Below, one piece after another: positions 1 to 36,002 of a stretch of DNA of 64,000 bases. Position 1 is the stretch's first letter. Each line of letters opens with the position of its first letter. The stretch covers positions 6,907,001-6,971,000 of the forward strand of contig NC_086182.1 in NCBI RefSeq assembly GCF_023053635.1, read 5' to 3'. Position numbers and translations under genes: made by a program. This stretch comes from Elgaria multicarinata webbii. Its lineage: Eukaryota > Chordata > Lepidosauria > Squamata > Anguidae. A model generated the notes under the pieces. That model worked only from the letters and a program-made list of their open reading frames with translations, ran no database searches and was not told where the DNA came from.

Positions 1-7
1 GCTGGAG
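1..7 (+). CDS. COX5B: COX5B exon 1, last 7 coding bases
   Basis: GCT GGA G is followed directly by a consensus donor (gtgagg). The leftover G joins the GT of exon 2 to make glycine, giving A-G-G-I-P, as expected beside the human A-S-G-G-G-V-P. The assignment is inferred from frame and splice site. Confidence 0.75.
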
Positions 8-3000
8 GTGAGGCAGCGGGGCGGAGGCTTCGAAGGCGTCGCTGGGGGCCGCGGCGGTAGTTCTGCGCGGGCCTCTGGGCGGTTCCGCTTTCCCCAACCT
101 GAAGCCCTCCCGATGTTCCGCGCTTCAACTCCCATCAGTCCCAGCCAGCATAGCCAGTGGTGAGGGATAATGGGAGCTGTAGTTCAAAACATGTGCTGAG
201 CACCCTGCTGGGGAAGGCCGTTGTTGACTTGCAGCCATCCTCAACCAGGTGCCCTCTAGACGTGTTGGAGTACAGCTCCCATCAGCCCCAGTCAACGTAG
301 ATGGGGATAATGGGAGTTGTACTCCAACGCATCTAGCGGGCACCAGGTTGGGGAAGGTTGCTAGAGCAAGGAGTGGGCAGAAGGTAGATCGTGGTCCTTT
401 TAGCAGACGAATCCCTGGTGCGATATTCCTACAAAGGATGCTGGACCTTCTTGGTCTAATCATGCAATGCTTTTGGCAAACTGTTGGGTTTACTTAGCCC
501 ACAACTGTAAGGAATCCTTGAGAACTTTAGTATTTGGAACATTTTTTTATCCCATCTTTCATTTAAGGAGTTCAGGTACCAAATATGGGTCGTTGAATTG
601 GAAGCCACCTTGAAAGTTTTCTAGTGAAATCCCTTGCTCCATGCAGAATCCCCAATGCAGGGTGCAACTGGGTTTCAAACGCTATAATACATAACAGTCC
701 TTTGGGCTGCTATTATGTCTGCCATTAAGCTTCTCTTCTATGATTCTTCCCTCTTCCTTCCCCCGCCCCATCCTACCTGCTGTATCTTCAAAATAATCCT
801 GTGAGGTAGGTTAGGCTGAGAGCTACTGAGGGGCTCAAATTTACCTAGTGAGCTTTGTGACTGTGTGGGTACAAAGTTCCTAATCCAACACTTGTCATTA
901 ATTGCTGTACCACATAGCCTCTCAAAAGGATGTGTTTGCCTTTAGAATGAGTGAACTACTGCAGGGGTCTCCCTATGCTGAACAGACTAGTGTTTTTGTT
1001 TATGTAATTATTACTTTTTTAAAATGCTCTCTGCTCTGATAGGGACAACCTAGTTATGCTTTTTACACTTAACTACATTTCTATACTGCCCAATAGCCAA
1101 AGCTCTTTGGGCAGTTTACAAATATTAAAACCTTGACATACAATAGTGAAGCATTGTATAAAACTGTATACATATCCATACACATATAAACAATTTTAAC
1201 AATCAACAATTAGAAATCCCAAGACTTGTTAAAAGAAGTCTCCTATGTTATCAAATGCCTGAGAGCAGAAGAAGGTCTTGCCTCCAAAAAGAGAACCATG
1301 TTGGCACCAGGCTGGAGAGATAGTTCCATAATTGGGGGTGGGGGGCAGAGAAGGCCCTCTCACTTTTTTAAAAATAATTTTATTGGTTTTCGAAAAGAAG
1401 GCCCTCTCCTTTGTTAGAGGTGTAGGGTCCACATAGAAAGTAAGATAGATAATTTGAAAAACTGTTTTGTTGTTTCTCTGTCATAGTTCTGTTTATGCTA
1501 AATGTTAAGAGTAGTAATTGATTCTAGAATCAAGGTGCTTGACAATCTTTTTCCAGAGGGTAGCCATGTTAGTCTATTGCTGCAAAGCGATGAAGAGTCT
1601 TGTGCCACCTTAAAGACTTAAAACTTTTAATCTGGCGTAGGCGTTCGTGTACTGTAGCCTACTTCATCAGATATGTGGATAGTTTCAGGTATATAAACAG
1701 TACATATGGGGTTGAGAATTGTAAACAGTGAGGTCAGAAGGAAATAAAATGTACTCTACATTTAATTTCCTTCTGACCCCACTGTTTACAATTTTAGGGG
1801 AAATGTCTGGCACGGGGAGGAATCTTTGACCTCAGAACTATCTAACAGCTCACTGTTGTCCTCTACCTTAGGTATCCCCACTGATGAAGAACAGGCTACA
1901 GGATTGGAGAGGAAAGTCATGAAGGCTTTGGAGAAGGGGCTGGTGAGTGAAGCAAGGAAAATGTCCCCCATTCATGGAACTTCCTATACTCCTTAGTAGA
2001 ATGTGAACAAGTAGGTTCTGTTAGCGAGCCTCTCCTCCAGAAGACTAGTTATTTCAGCTGGCTTACTCTGCCTACCTTGGGCTCAAAAATGGGTTTACTG
2101 GGTGGCAGCAATAATCTGACCCTCTAAAATTCTCCCCTCCAGATATGGAGTTCATTTGGCTGGAGTGCACCAATAATCAAAGTCTCAGTCTGGGAAATGA
2201 AGGCAGCATCTATTTCTGGCCCAATTTGAAAGTTGTTGACTTGAATTAAAGAAATAGGCAGTTTGGTAGGCTCTCATAGCTCACGAGTTAATATCTTGGC
2301 CTGGAGGCTAGTTCGCTTATAATGGATGGAATTGTACCAATAAACACTGTAGTTGGGTTGAAACTGTTCATAGGCTTGGGACAGGGGGAGAGATTTGAGG
2401 CATGCACCTGCAGGCTGATTTGCTGCCAAAAATCTGAATGGGGAGAAGGACAATTAGTGCATTGCTTGATCCAAGATCCAGTGGTCTTCAACATTCTTCT
2501 CTCCTGATGGTTGTAGGATCCCTACAGCATGTTCCCGCCCAAAAAGTATGCTGGGACAAAGGAGGACCCCAACATAGTCCCTTCAGTCACGGACAAGAGG
2601 ATTGTAGGCTGTATTTGTAAGTGACTCCTTATGTAAAAGAGCAGTTTTGGGCACAATGTTGTTGGCGGCCCGCACCATCATTTCAAGGGAAATGTCTTGC
2701 ATGCAGTTGCTTATTTCAATGTGAAATAGCAGCTGGCTGGGGTAAAGGGCATTTTGTTGTGTTTGGATAAATAGGGGTGGGTAGCACACGTGCGCAGGCT
2801 GTACTCCTTGGCAGCGAACCACTATGAAGCCTTAGAAAGGACAAATTTAACTTGATAACAAGGCGAATTCATCCTTTTTAAGTCTCCATAGTGGTTTGCC
2901 ACAAGATTTTGGCAACAAGCCACTGAAGTTTTTGCTGCTGCACAAAATGGGGGCACACATTGCTCACCCCTAGTATAAAGGGTTTACTTTGGGGGGTGGG

Positions 3001-3761
3001 AAGAATTGGCCTGGATATGCACAACGTTGGCTCCAGTGCAACCTCTGAAAAACGAAGCACAGTCAAACTGTAAGTCTGCATTGTGAAAAGGCTATGAAGC
3101 GTTCGCTTACATAATTGCTTGATCAGCCTGGGAGAACAAACTTCAGTTTTTGTAAGTATTTCCTGCCTGAGGCAGATCCTTATTCATGACAGCTGAGTGG
3201 TTATTAAGACTGCCGTCTGAATTATCATTTTTATTTGTATCCCACCTTTTGCCCAATGACCAAGGTGCCTTACAATAGGTTGCAGTAATATCTACAGAAC
3301 CCAGCAGTCCTTAGTCCCCTGCCCAATGGATGGCATCAGCGTGCTTTCCTTTGGCTCTGCACTCCCAGGATGACTGGCAGTGTTCTTTCTGGTAGGGAGG
3401 AAATTGCTGCTTCTTTGGACATTGAATGGGGCCAGGTTGGTTTCCCCCATACCATGATGTTATTTCTGGGGAGCAGTGGCTAAAGCCTCCCAATGGCCCA
3501 TGGAATGTTTCCCTTTAGCTCCGAGTTGCTCAGTAACGATTTTTCTCTCTCTCGCTTGTTTGTTCCTCAGTTGATACCTAGATCCCACTGCTTACAAAAA
3601 CTTTAAAATACGCGCACCTAATGATTCGCTCTATTCCTCCCCTCTTTGCAGGTGAGCCAGACAACAGCGCTATCATCTGGTTCTGGCTGCACAAGGGAGA
3701 CGCCCAGCGCTGTCCTTCCTGTGGGTCCCATTACAAGCTGGTTGCCCACCAAGTGCCGTGA
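1..3761 (+). CDS. COX5B: COX5B, cytochrome c oxidase subunit 5B (5' partial, spliced)
   Basis: Nuclear-encoded subunit of respiratory complex IV; it sits on the matrix side of the inner mitochondrial membrane and binds zinc. Four exon pieces (1-7, 1872-1942, 2517-2616, 3652-3761) join in phase with GT-AG borders into 95 residues starting [10 protein letters not shown], which is close to the start of the mature protein. Family signatures: [28 protein letters not shown], and the four zinc cysteines as C-I-C followed by C-P-S-C. The mitochondrial presequence lies upstream of the window. The C-terminus reads HQVP, slightly unlike the human QQLAH. It converges on ACTR1B, the same neighbour as in mammals. 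Identification is secure; only the 7-base exon 1 tail rests on phase and donor fit. Confidence 0.96.
91..217. mobile_element. palindromic MITE, family P, copy 1
   Basis: Ends read tccccaacct and its near inverse ctggggaagg, and the middle has the complementary pair aactcccatcag / gggagctgtagtt. This fold-back, non-coding layout recurs about eleven times in the window and fits a small non-autonomous DNA transposon. Superfamily not determined. In COX5B intron 1. Confidence 0.7.
238..357. mobile_element. palindromic MITE, family P, copy 2
   Basis: Best-preserved P copy here: a caaccaggtgccctctagacg arm pairs with an inverted arm ending in caccaggttggggaagg, with tgttggagtacagctccc mirrored inside. 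Only 20 bases from copy 1. COX5B intron 1. Confidence 0.75.
780..922 (-). mobile_element. tRNA-derived SINE fragment (type B, antisense)
   Basis: Antisense copy of the type-B SINE seen more completely at 56430-56650: the ctgtgaggtaggttaggctg core, the gtgagctttgtgactg equivalent and the tRNA-like end aatccaacact remain. Eroded. COX5B intron 1. Confidence 0.6.
1062..1430 (-). mobile_element. L2-like LINE 3' end (antisense)
   Basis: Antisense 3' tail with the diagnostic ctgcccaatagccaaagctc / ttgggcagttta block, then remnants of the ORF end (ttccataattgggg, gaaggccctctc) that match the copies at 50.2-50.7 kb. Strongly decayed. I place the family in the CR1/L2 group because its fuller copies encode that kind of reverse transcriptase and end in TAAA-type repeats. 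Confidence 0.6.
1545..1680. repeat. unnamed interspersed element
   Basis: Contains the phrases gtcttgtgccaccttaaagac and tactgtagcctacttcatca, which I recognise as a common reptile interspersed repeat but cannot assign to a class. It may form one unit with the hairpin that follows. Confidence 0.4.
1717..1793. repeat. 29-bp inverted repeat (hairpin)
   Basis: Arms 1717-1745 and 1765-1793 are complementary at 28 of 29 positions around a 19-base loop. The hairpin ends 78 bases before COX5B exon 2. Probably a MITE terminus or part of the element just upstream. Confidence 0.8.
1872..1942 (+). CDS. COX5B: COX5B exon 2
   Basis: 71 bases between a ttag acceptor and a gtgagt donor. It encodes (G)[13 protein letters not shown] and the following helix up to KGL, and ends in phase 0. 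Confidence 0.95.
2517..2616 (+). CDS. COX5B: COX5B exon 3
   Basis: 100 bases between tgtag and gtaagt. It encodes [20 protein letters not shown] and then [13 protein letters not shown], and ends one base into the second zinc-ligand cysteine codon. Confidence 0.96.
3215..3290 (-). mobile_element. SINE/LINE tail fragment (antisense)
   Basis: tttttatttgtatcccacct followed by ccaaggtgcc is the antisense 3' end of the type-B SINE (sense: ggtgggatataaat). Short and decayed; in COX5B intron 3. Confidence 0.45.
3652..3761 (+). CDS. COX5B: COX5B exon 4 (last)
   Basis: 110 bases after a tgcag acceptor. It encodes (C)[19 protein letters not shown], then [16 protein letters not shown] and a TGA stop at 3759-3761. 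It carries the C-x2-C half of the zinc site. Confidence 0.97.
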
Positions 3762-3863
3762 TTTGGCTCTGAAGTTTGATGAGTTCTCTATTTATGGTTT
3801 CTGGGATCTAAGCCTGAGCTGAGCAGCTGTTTAGGTCATGATGTACCACAATCCTTGCAACCC

Positions 3864-3869
3864 AATAAA
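3864..3869 (+). terminator. COX5B poly(A) signal AATAAA
   Basis: Canonical AATAAA 103 bases after the COX5B stop, followed by a T-rich stretch. It implies a short 3' UTR of roughly 120-130 bases ending near 3,890. Confidence 0.8.
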
Positions 3870-4347
3870 GTCTTTTGACTCCTTCTGTGAATGCATCATC
3901 TCTGTGTTCCAGGCTTGCTGCTAAAACTAGCACTGGGCTGTGTACCAAGGAGCACTGCACAGCAAAAACAGGCAGTTGGTGAGTGCAAGGCAACAAACAC
4001 TCTGCTTCCCCTTAATTTTCTCTGGAATCATACATACATGCTCAGAGGGAAGAAATGTCAGGAAAGATGCAGTATTTCCCTCTCACAGGAACTTAACTAA
4101 ACCTGGGATGGAAGACAGCAACTGGAGCTATTCTTGTGAAGGGTGGCTTCTCTTCTAGCATAAGGGTCAGCATGTGCTGCTCTTCTGCTTTCGGGCAGGG
4201 GAAAGAATATGTTGCCCTTTCTTGAAGTCACATTCCACAAACAGTCCTAAATGTTTCTTGCACTGAATTTAGGTCCTATATATTTGAGTGAAATACTTTG
4301 TACCTCTGTGGACATAGAGGTTACTTTAATTAGAAGCAGAAAGTGAC

Positions 4348-4498
4348 CCTGTTCAGATGATGCTAAGCCACAGTGGTTAAGCATTTTGAGCTAAATATTA
4401 AGGCTTAGTGTGTCATGAGAACCTTTCCTAACCATGGTGGCTACATAACCACAGTTTAAACACACTAACCATGGCTTAGCATGTTGTCTGAACAGGCC
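4348..4498. mobile_element. DNA transposon, MITE family H, copy 1
   Basis: Terminal inverted repeats cctgttcagatgatgctaag and its inverse ttagcatgttgtctgaacagg, with an internal mirrored pair around aaccatggtggc / taaccacag. Non-coding. A second complete copy is at 23811-23996. Intergenic between COX5B and ACTR1B. Confidence 0.75.
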
Positions 4499-4689
4499 CA
4501 GTGCAAAGAAAGGATGGAACTGGTTACAGGCCTGCTAGCATAGCTAGATTACAGTAACTAAACTAGTCAATTGATGCTGATGTGCAAGACCAGCTGGGAG
4601 TTAACTAATTTCAATGCAACAGAAGATTGACCCCCGGTGGAAAAGATTTGCTTAGCTTAAGGATCTGCATAACAGCAAAGTTAATTAGA

Positions 4690-4750
4690 TCAGGGGGTTC
4701 CGAGAGCTGTAGTCAACCTTCTGGAGGACACCAGGTTGAGGAAGGTTGCA
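4690..4750. mobile_element. family P MITE, half copy
   Basis: Only one arm remains: gagctgtagtcaacc then ggacaccaggttgaggaagg. Intergenic. Confidence 0.5.
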
Positions 4751-5094
4751 TTGAAGTACCTGAAGTTTGTATGCAGACAGCTGCATTGAGGTCTAAAAGT
4801 TATTAACGAGAGATGGAATATATTTAATGCCAACTGATTCAAAATAAATTCAGCCTGAACTTGCGAGCTTCTGCACAGATAAAAAGTTGAGTCCGAACTT
4901 GGAATGACCATGACCCTCCATCTCATCCATCCATGCACACCAAGGGTGAGTGGGTGTAGGTATGTGACATGTGCACTTAACTACACAGTCCTCCATGCAG
5001 CCTCGGGAGCAAAGAGGTTGCTCTAATTGAATACCAGTTGCTAGGAAGCACCAAGGGGGGAGAGCTATTCTACCACCTCAGTCCTGTTTGTGGG

Positions 5095-5290
5095 CTTTCC
5101 TCAGCCATCTGGCTGGCCACTGTGGGAAACAAGATGGCGGACAACATAGGCCTTTGGCTTGATCCAGTAGAGTCTAAGGGCTCCAATATCCATGAGGCAA
5201 TGAATCCACTCCGGGTTTCAATCAGAACTCTAAACGAGCACCTTGGATAGCGGATTCACAGCCCCACTGACATCGGAGCGCCCAGACTCC
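5095..5290. repeat. CR1-like tail plus a copy of the 59-kb inverted-repeat element
   Basis: 5100-5180 resembles the CR1 3' end (ctggccactgtggg ... gatccagtag). From about 5198, gaatccactccgggtttcaa and accttggatagcggattcac repeat the two opposed arms of the element that is amplified at 59062-59597. Intergenic; otherwise nothing gene-like at 3,890-5,640. Confidence 0.5.
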
Positions 5291-6127
5291 CACTGGCCTG
5301 ATCCATCCAGGCTCTTCAGCACAATGAAGCCTGAGCACTGAAAACTGCACCATAGGCTTTTTACAGCAACAGTTACTGACCCTCCTCCTGACCTCAATCC
5401 TTGCCCCATAATGCCACATTTTTAAAGACATACATTTTGACAACTGCAAAAAAAAATGTGCTAATTTGGGTCATGCATGCCAAGGGTATAGTTTGTTCCC
5501 TTAGCCAAACCTTTGGAGCAAGGGGCGTGGTGCACCCGCCAAGGCCCCTGCCTGCATCCATCGTTGCAAATGACGCATATACTGAAAACAGCACACACCG
5601 CCTTTGAATGCTGACAGAGCAGTCTCGGACACATGCAAAGCCACTGGCTGTTAATTTATAATTATTACTATAATGAATTTACAAAATAAAAATACAGGCA
5701 ACTGTGTTAAATTATTGTACATTGCAGCCCAGAGAGGTGGTTCGCTTTTTTCTTTTTTTGGTGGGGGGGGAATGCTCTTGCCTCCATTTGGTATAGATCA
5801 CTGTAGGTGGAGAACATGGAGAAGCCAATATACATACACGTTTTGGGGGAGTAAGGGCCACCAGCCCTTGAAGGACACAGCCTCACCCCCTAGCAGAGGT
5901 TTCTTTTAAATGAATCAGTTTCCATAAAACTAAAAATAAAATGTAACCCTTTCCCGTCCGAGGCGAAGGCCATCTCTGCAAGGCATCTGGAATCAGCAGA
6001 AGGCCCACAATCCCCTCACCTGTTGTATACTTTTGAGCTGCGACAGAAGCCCCAGCGTGTTCCGACCCCACCCCGCTTGATTTTCTAGCTGCTTAGCAAG
6101 GCCCGACAAGTTTTGATTCAATTTTTT

Positions 6128-7803
6128 TTTAATAGAACCGTATGCTATAAACATGGGAGCACCACCCAGAACTGCTGAGAAGCAGGAGATGGAAGAGAGG
6201 AACGTCGGGCAGCTCCAACATGGGGTGGGGAGAAAAGCTGCCCTTGCTAGAGGAGCTGCCAAGGAAAACTCAAAAGAGTATCCATGTGCCAAGCTAGACG
6301 TGAAAGGGAGGCCCCGTCTTTCGGTAACAGAAAGTGCAGGAGCGGAGGGTGGGCAGGCCTAGTTTCTAGGCAGAGCGTGGCAGCGGAATTTTCCCATTAT
6401 CTCACCTGAACTCCCCTGCCCCAACCTCACCCCAACCCTGGAAGGCAGCTGGGCTAGGGGAAAGCCACAGAAGCGATGGCCGCCAGGTGGGCAGCATTCG
6501 GCTCTTCTCACTCAAAGGCCCTTAAAGTGGGTCCGTCCCCATCCGCTCCCACTTGGCCACTGGTGTAGTAGAGAAGCCAACACTCAATGTTCTCCCTCAT
6601 TGCTTGGATGCTGGGAGGCTGAGCGTCGATGGCGGCTCTCCCCAACCTGGTGTCCTCCCGACGCGTTGGGCTGCCACTCCCGTTGGCCATGCTGGCTGGG
6701 AATTATGGGAGCTGCAAGTCCAATGCATCGGAAGGACACCAGGCTGGACTGCAGCTCTCTCTGCAACAGTTTCTACAAACGAAAGTTTTCTGCCGTGCGT
6801 GCCGGACCTCAAGAGCCACCAGCCTCAAAAGACACGCCCACTGGGCCCACCCCAACCTCCTTTTAAAGAGTATTACAGGCTCCTAACTATTCGCTTGCTA
6901 GCCCTACTCCCCTGAGACTGGACAAGCTAGAGGAAAGGAAAGAAACCCCCCTGCCCTGTTTCCCTAGTGACACTCAAGCGCACCTCTTCCACCAAGAGAT
7001 ATTGACCCTGCCTCTCTCACTCTGATCTTATTTTTCTCATCGAATCTGGGGTGGGAGAACCCTCCAAGAGTGCAGGGGGGGGGGGGCAGGCTTTTGCTGA
7101 GGGAAGAGTTCCTCAGCAATCACTGAGTAACCTTGGCACGGACCACCCTGAAGGGGCCCTAGAGGCTAGACCTTTCCGACAGGCAGGTGGGAAAACACTT
7201 GGCATATCTTCCTGCTCCAGAGGCAGGGGGGTTGCAGAGTTGACAAGAGAAGGACAAAGATGGCAGAGGCAGGCCCGTGTCCTCTCCGGTCTCGAGGTGG
7301 GCTAGGCAGCTGCTCCGGGCAACCACATTAACAGGTCGGCTGATTCCTCTTTGGGACACGTGGACATTCACAATTTCTCCAACCAACTGCAAAGCACACA
7401 GCTCCCGGCCAAGGGAAGTGGCCTCCTCGCCCCCACCCCACTTGTAAGGTAGGCACAACGAGCCCCAGGTCAAACAGCAGCACTGCTATATGGGACGGGT
7501 CAGAGCGGAATGGAGCTTCGAGTTCCCTCCCTGGCTGGGGCCGCTGCCCTCCTCCACCACAGCCAAGGCCTCAAAATAGAGCGGCACCTCCCTCCCGAGG
7601 CGGGCAGGGGGGCACGCGCGTGAGCAACATGCATCGGATGGGGAACCAAGACAGGAAAGCGCGAGGCCCCGGAGGAAGGCAAGAAGAGGCCCCAAGCAGC
7701 AGGGAGGGAACAGCCCCGGACGAGAAAGGGTTAAGAGAGAAAAGACATGGCCCGGATGAGTCGCCCACAGACACCAGCTGCTGCTCCGCCCCCCACCCTT
7801 GCC
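6128..7803 (-). other. ACTR1B: probable ACTR1B 3' UTR
   Basis: GC-rich, non-coding sequence directly downstream of the ACTR1B stop. An ATTAAA hexamer on the minus strand (6128-6133) is one possible poly(A) signal; a weaker TATAAA variant lies near 5,660. The true end cannot be fixed. Many open frames here are a by-product of base composition. Confidence 0.4.
6640..6760. mobile_element. family P MITE inside ACTR1B 3' UTR
   Basis: ctccccaacctggtgtcct opposite ggacaccaggctgg, with ccatgctggctgggaattatgggagctg in between (given here as two shorter motifs: ccatgctggctgg, attatgggagctg). It would be transcribed in the last exon if the long UTR is right. Confidence 0.7.
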
Positions 7804-32712
<24,909 letters not shown>

Positions 32713-33424
32713 GGCCGGGGCCGCTGGGCCAGGCCGAGCCGAGGAGGACGCCGAGCTGCCCGCCCCTCACGCTGGACCGCCGCCGCTCCTCCTGCCGCTG
32801 TGGCCCGGTAACCACCACCCAACGCGGCGCAACCTAACCCACCGTCCCTCCCTCCCTCTCCGCCGCGAAGAAAGGCGGGGCTCGCCGCCACGCCAACCAA
32901 TCAGCGCCTTCCTTTGGGTGACAGTCACGACCGGGCAGGAGGAGCTCCACCAAGGGTGCGGCTCCCGGCTTGACAGCTACCCAGCCATTGGCCAGCTCGG
33001 AGGCATAAGGCGGGTTTTCCGTATCAAGCTTAGTGGAGCGAGCAGGCGGAGGGTGGGGAGGGTGGATGAAGTGATGTCATGGCTCGGCTCTTAAAGACAC
33101 AGGCGCCGCGCTGGGCTTCTAGCCCTGAGCCCAGGGGAAGGGCCACGGATCGTGGCTCTGCGGCTGCTTCCCCGGGACGAAGCTCCATGCCAAACACAGC
33201 GGGGCTTGCTTTCGAGGAAAGGCGCTTGGGTGGAGCCTGCGAGTGCGTTTTCAAGGCATGGAATTGGTGGTGGCGGCTTGCTGTTCACACGTTACGTGTC
33301 AGGGTTGAGGAAATAGTGAGGACGCCGTCATTGACCAAGTGATTAAATGCCATTGATCACGCTGCCGGGAAAGGAGAGATATCTGCTCCCCACTAAAAAA
33401 CAACAACACCCTGCCTTGAGCAGG

Positions 33425-33480
33425 GGGTTGGACTCGATGGCCTTGCAGGCCCCTTCCAACTCTGCTATTCTATGATCTCA
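33425..33480 (+). mobile_element. CR1 3' terminus fragment
   Basis: ggggttggactcgatggcct, gccccttccaactctgctat, ending in attctatga, the usual CR1 terminal motif. Confidence 0.8.
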
Positions 33481-33526
33481 AGGAGTGGGATGACAAAGGA
33501 AAACTAATATTTGAGCCAATGGAACG

Positions 33527-33700
33527 GGACGTACTAAAACACAGGACAGTACTTGCCCATAGGGAAACCATACTTGCCCATAGGGATCCATTGCAAAGCA
33601 CTTGCCCGTAGGGATCTATAGGACAGTGCTTTGCAATGGATCCCTATGGGCAAGTATGGTTTCCCTATAGGCAAATACTGTCCTTTGTTTTAGTATGTCC
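33527..33700. repeat. near-perfect 76-bp inverted repeat
   Basis: Arms 33527-33602 and 33625-33700 are complementary at 72 of 76 positions around a 22-base loop. Each arm contains the motif acttgcccataggg or a close variant twice. No coding sequence. It lies between the ACTR1B and MARCHF5L promoters. Most likely a fold-back MITE; a small-RNA hairpin cannot be excluded. Confidence 0.9.
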
Positions 33701-34384
33701 CCAATGGAACAGGCTTTTTTCCTGCTTGGCTTAAGGAGATGTGCTCTGATCCTGTTTCTATCAGAGTCAATTGATGAGCCACCTGGTGCGTTCAGGCTGA
33801 TTCCAGACTTCGCCCCTGGGCTCCACCACTTAGAGTATATTTATTCTCCAGGCTCAGGCAGGGATGTAAACATTTCAGTTTCTGAGGTGCTGTGCAGTGC
33901 TGAGCCAAAACCAAGGCTGCAGAGAGGTAACCTAGAACAAAACAGTTTGGGGGCTCTCCTGCACATGCACGTGCACACACACACACAATTCTGCCAGTAG
34001 TTATTGTACATTTAAATACACGGAAAAGCAAAACAATAAATGCATCATATAGCATTTGGATTTGGATTGTGAATTTGTTATTCCAACCATCATGATCATA
34101 TCAACCATAAATACTGATATATGTGCATCATGCAGTATTTTATGATGAAGAATTCCTTAATAAACCATGAATGCCAATTCACTAGACAGGCAAATCTACT
34201 TTAATGGAATGCAAAAGGAATTCTCTTACAGTCTTAGGAAATAAAAATTACCATAGCATCTATAAACGTTATTCACAAAGACTAAAAAATGAAGAGCAGG
34301 AATTATAAGACATTGAATAATGCAAATAAAAGTCCTTCCTTACAATAATCAATGTATTGCCTAATATTTAAACAGGTAGCCTAT

Positions 34385-34462
34385 TTTATTTATTTATTTA
34401 TTTATTTATTACACTTATATACCACTCCCATAGCCAGGGCTCTCTGGGCGGTTTACAGAAAT
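34385..34462 (-). mobile_element. L2-like 3' tail (antisense)
   Basis: (ATTT)n, cacttatataccactcccat, agccagggctctctgggcgg, tttacagaaa. 33,700-34,385 upstream of it is AT-rich with nothing recognised. Confidence 0.75.
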
Positions 34463-34678
34463 GGTTGACTTCTTTCTTTCTTTTTCCTGTTTGGCAAACT
34501 TATCAATTAAAGTAGCAAAAGGGATTTGCCTAGCAAGCTTACTTTCTGCTGAGATGATAATAAGGTCATTAAGACCGTGATCCAACGCATGTTTAGAAAG
34601 GAAAAAAAGAATACCCCCCCCCCTTAAACATGCATACTTTCGCCTGCTGCAACCAATACAGGAATGCAAGTGAGCATA

Positions 34679-34990
34679 GTTAAATTATGGAACTCACTAC
34701 CGCAAGATGTAGTAATGGTCACCAATTTGGATGGCTTTAAAAGGGGGTTGGATAAATTCCTGGAGGTGAAGGCTATCAATGGCTACTAGCCCTGATGGTT
34801 GTGTCCTATCTCCAGTATCCGAGGCAGTAAGCCTGTGTGCACCAGTTACTGGGGAACATGGGTGGGATGGTGCTGTTGCACCATGTCCTGCTTGTTCATC
34901 CCTGGCCGATGGCTGGTTGGCCACTGTGTGAACAGAGTGCTGGACTAGATGGACCCTTGGTCTGATCCAGCAGGGCCCTTCTTATGTTCT
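34679..34990 (+). mobile_element. CR1 LINE 3' end
   Basis: ttaaattatggaactcacta, tggatggctttaaaaggggg, ttggataaattcctggaggt; ends tggacccttggtctgatcca, cttatgttct. Decayed. Confidence 0.85.
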
Positions 34991-35600
34991 ATTTATTTAT
35001 TTATTTATTTATTTATTTTATTATTCCATTTATATCCTGCTTCTCTCTCGCTCGCTCTCTCCCCAAAGTACTCAAAGTAGTATGAGGGCCTATCTGGCCA
35101 TTGATGGGACTAACAAATTTTAATCAAGGTAGAAGTTTTGCCCACATTTTTGCTTGTAAAGAGTAGAATCAGAAGGAGTTAGACTACTATAAAGTGCTTA
35201 CTTTGGTGAGTCAAAATAATCAATTATTTGAACCTGTAGCAAGACAGGGCAAGAGATGCAGATACAGTTATTTATTTATATAAATAAATAAATTTTAACT
35301 TGGTGTTTTAAATTTGTAATTAAAACACCATTAAAATGATTATACTTAAAAAAACAAACCAGAATTCCAATAAAAACCATGGCTGTCAGTTAAGGAATGA
35401 TTCCTGGAATAGCAGTGTTTTCAGGAGGCCTCGGAAGTAACACAGCATTGGCGCCTGCCTGACCTCTAGGGACATGGAGTTCCAAAGAAAAGGGCCCACC
35501 ACGCTGAAGGTTCTTCCCTTGGTGGACTCCAATTGAGCCATAGGTCATAAGCTACTTCCAAATGCTTGGTAGCAAAAGAGAATTCCTGTTAAATACAAAG
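34991..35600 (-). mobile_element. (ATTT)n tract and antisense L2-like segment
   Basis: 34991-35050 is an (ATTT)n run with a SINE/LINE tail (ccatttatatcctgcttctc). 35390-35600 has antisense L2-like ORF-end remnants (ggaggcctcggaagtaacac, gcctgcctgacctctaggga, gaaggttcttcccttggtgg), matching 57990-58110. Confidence 0.6.
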
Positions 35601-35864
35601 CTGTCTTTCTCCAGATTGTCCATATAACCAGGGAATTCCTAAACAACCCCTGAAGCTTCTTAGAAAAAGAGTGTTGGGATAAACATCAGGAGTACTGAGA
35701 AGAAAACTGGATGATGAGGATGATTAATCTCACTGAAAATAATCCAAAGTATGTGCATTTCCCCTGGCTGTTCAGCTTGGCCTCCATCTTCCTCCTCACC
35801 CTTTATTGATAGATCCAAATCTACCTTCTAAGCCTATCCTGGTCTATGGGACCAAGCAATTCTT

Positions 35865-35935
35865 GCTGGATTGAGGATACTTTGCATGCAGAAGGCCCTG
35901 CGCTCAGTCCCCAGGCACTCAGTTGAGCAGGACTG
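35865..35935 (+). mobile_element. type A SINE head fragment
   Basis: gatactttgcatgcagaagg, ccctgcgctcagtccccagg. Confidence 0.5.
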
Positions 35936-36002
35936 AGGAGGACATATTCGTATCTACTCAAGGTCTTGGAAAGCAGTTATTGTACAGAGCAGGGGACCGT
36001 AG

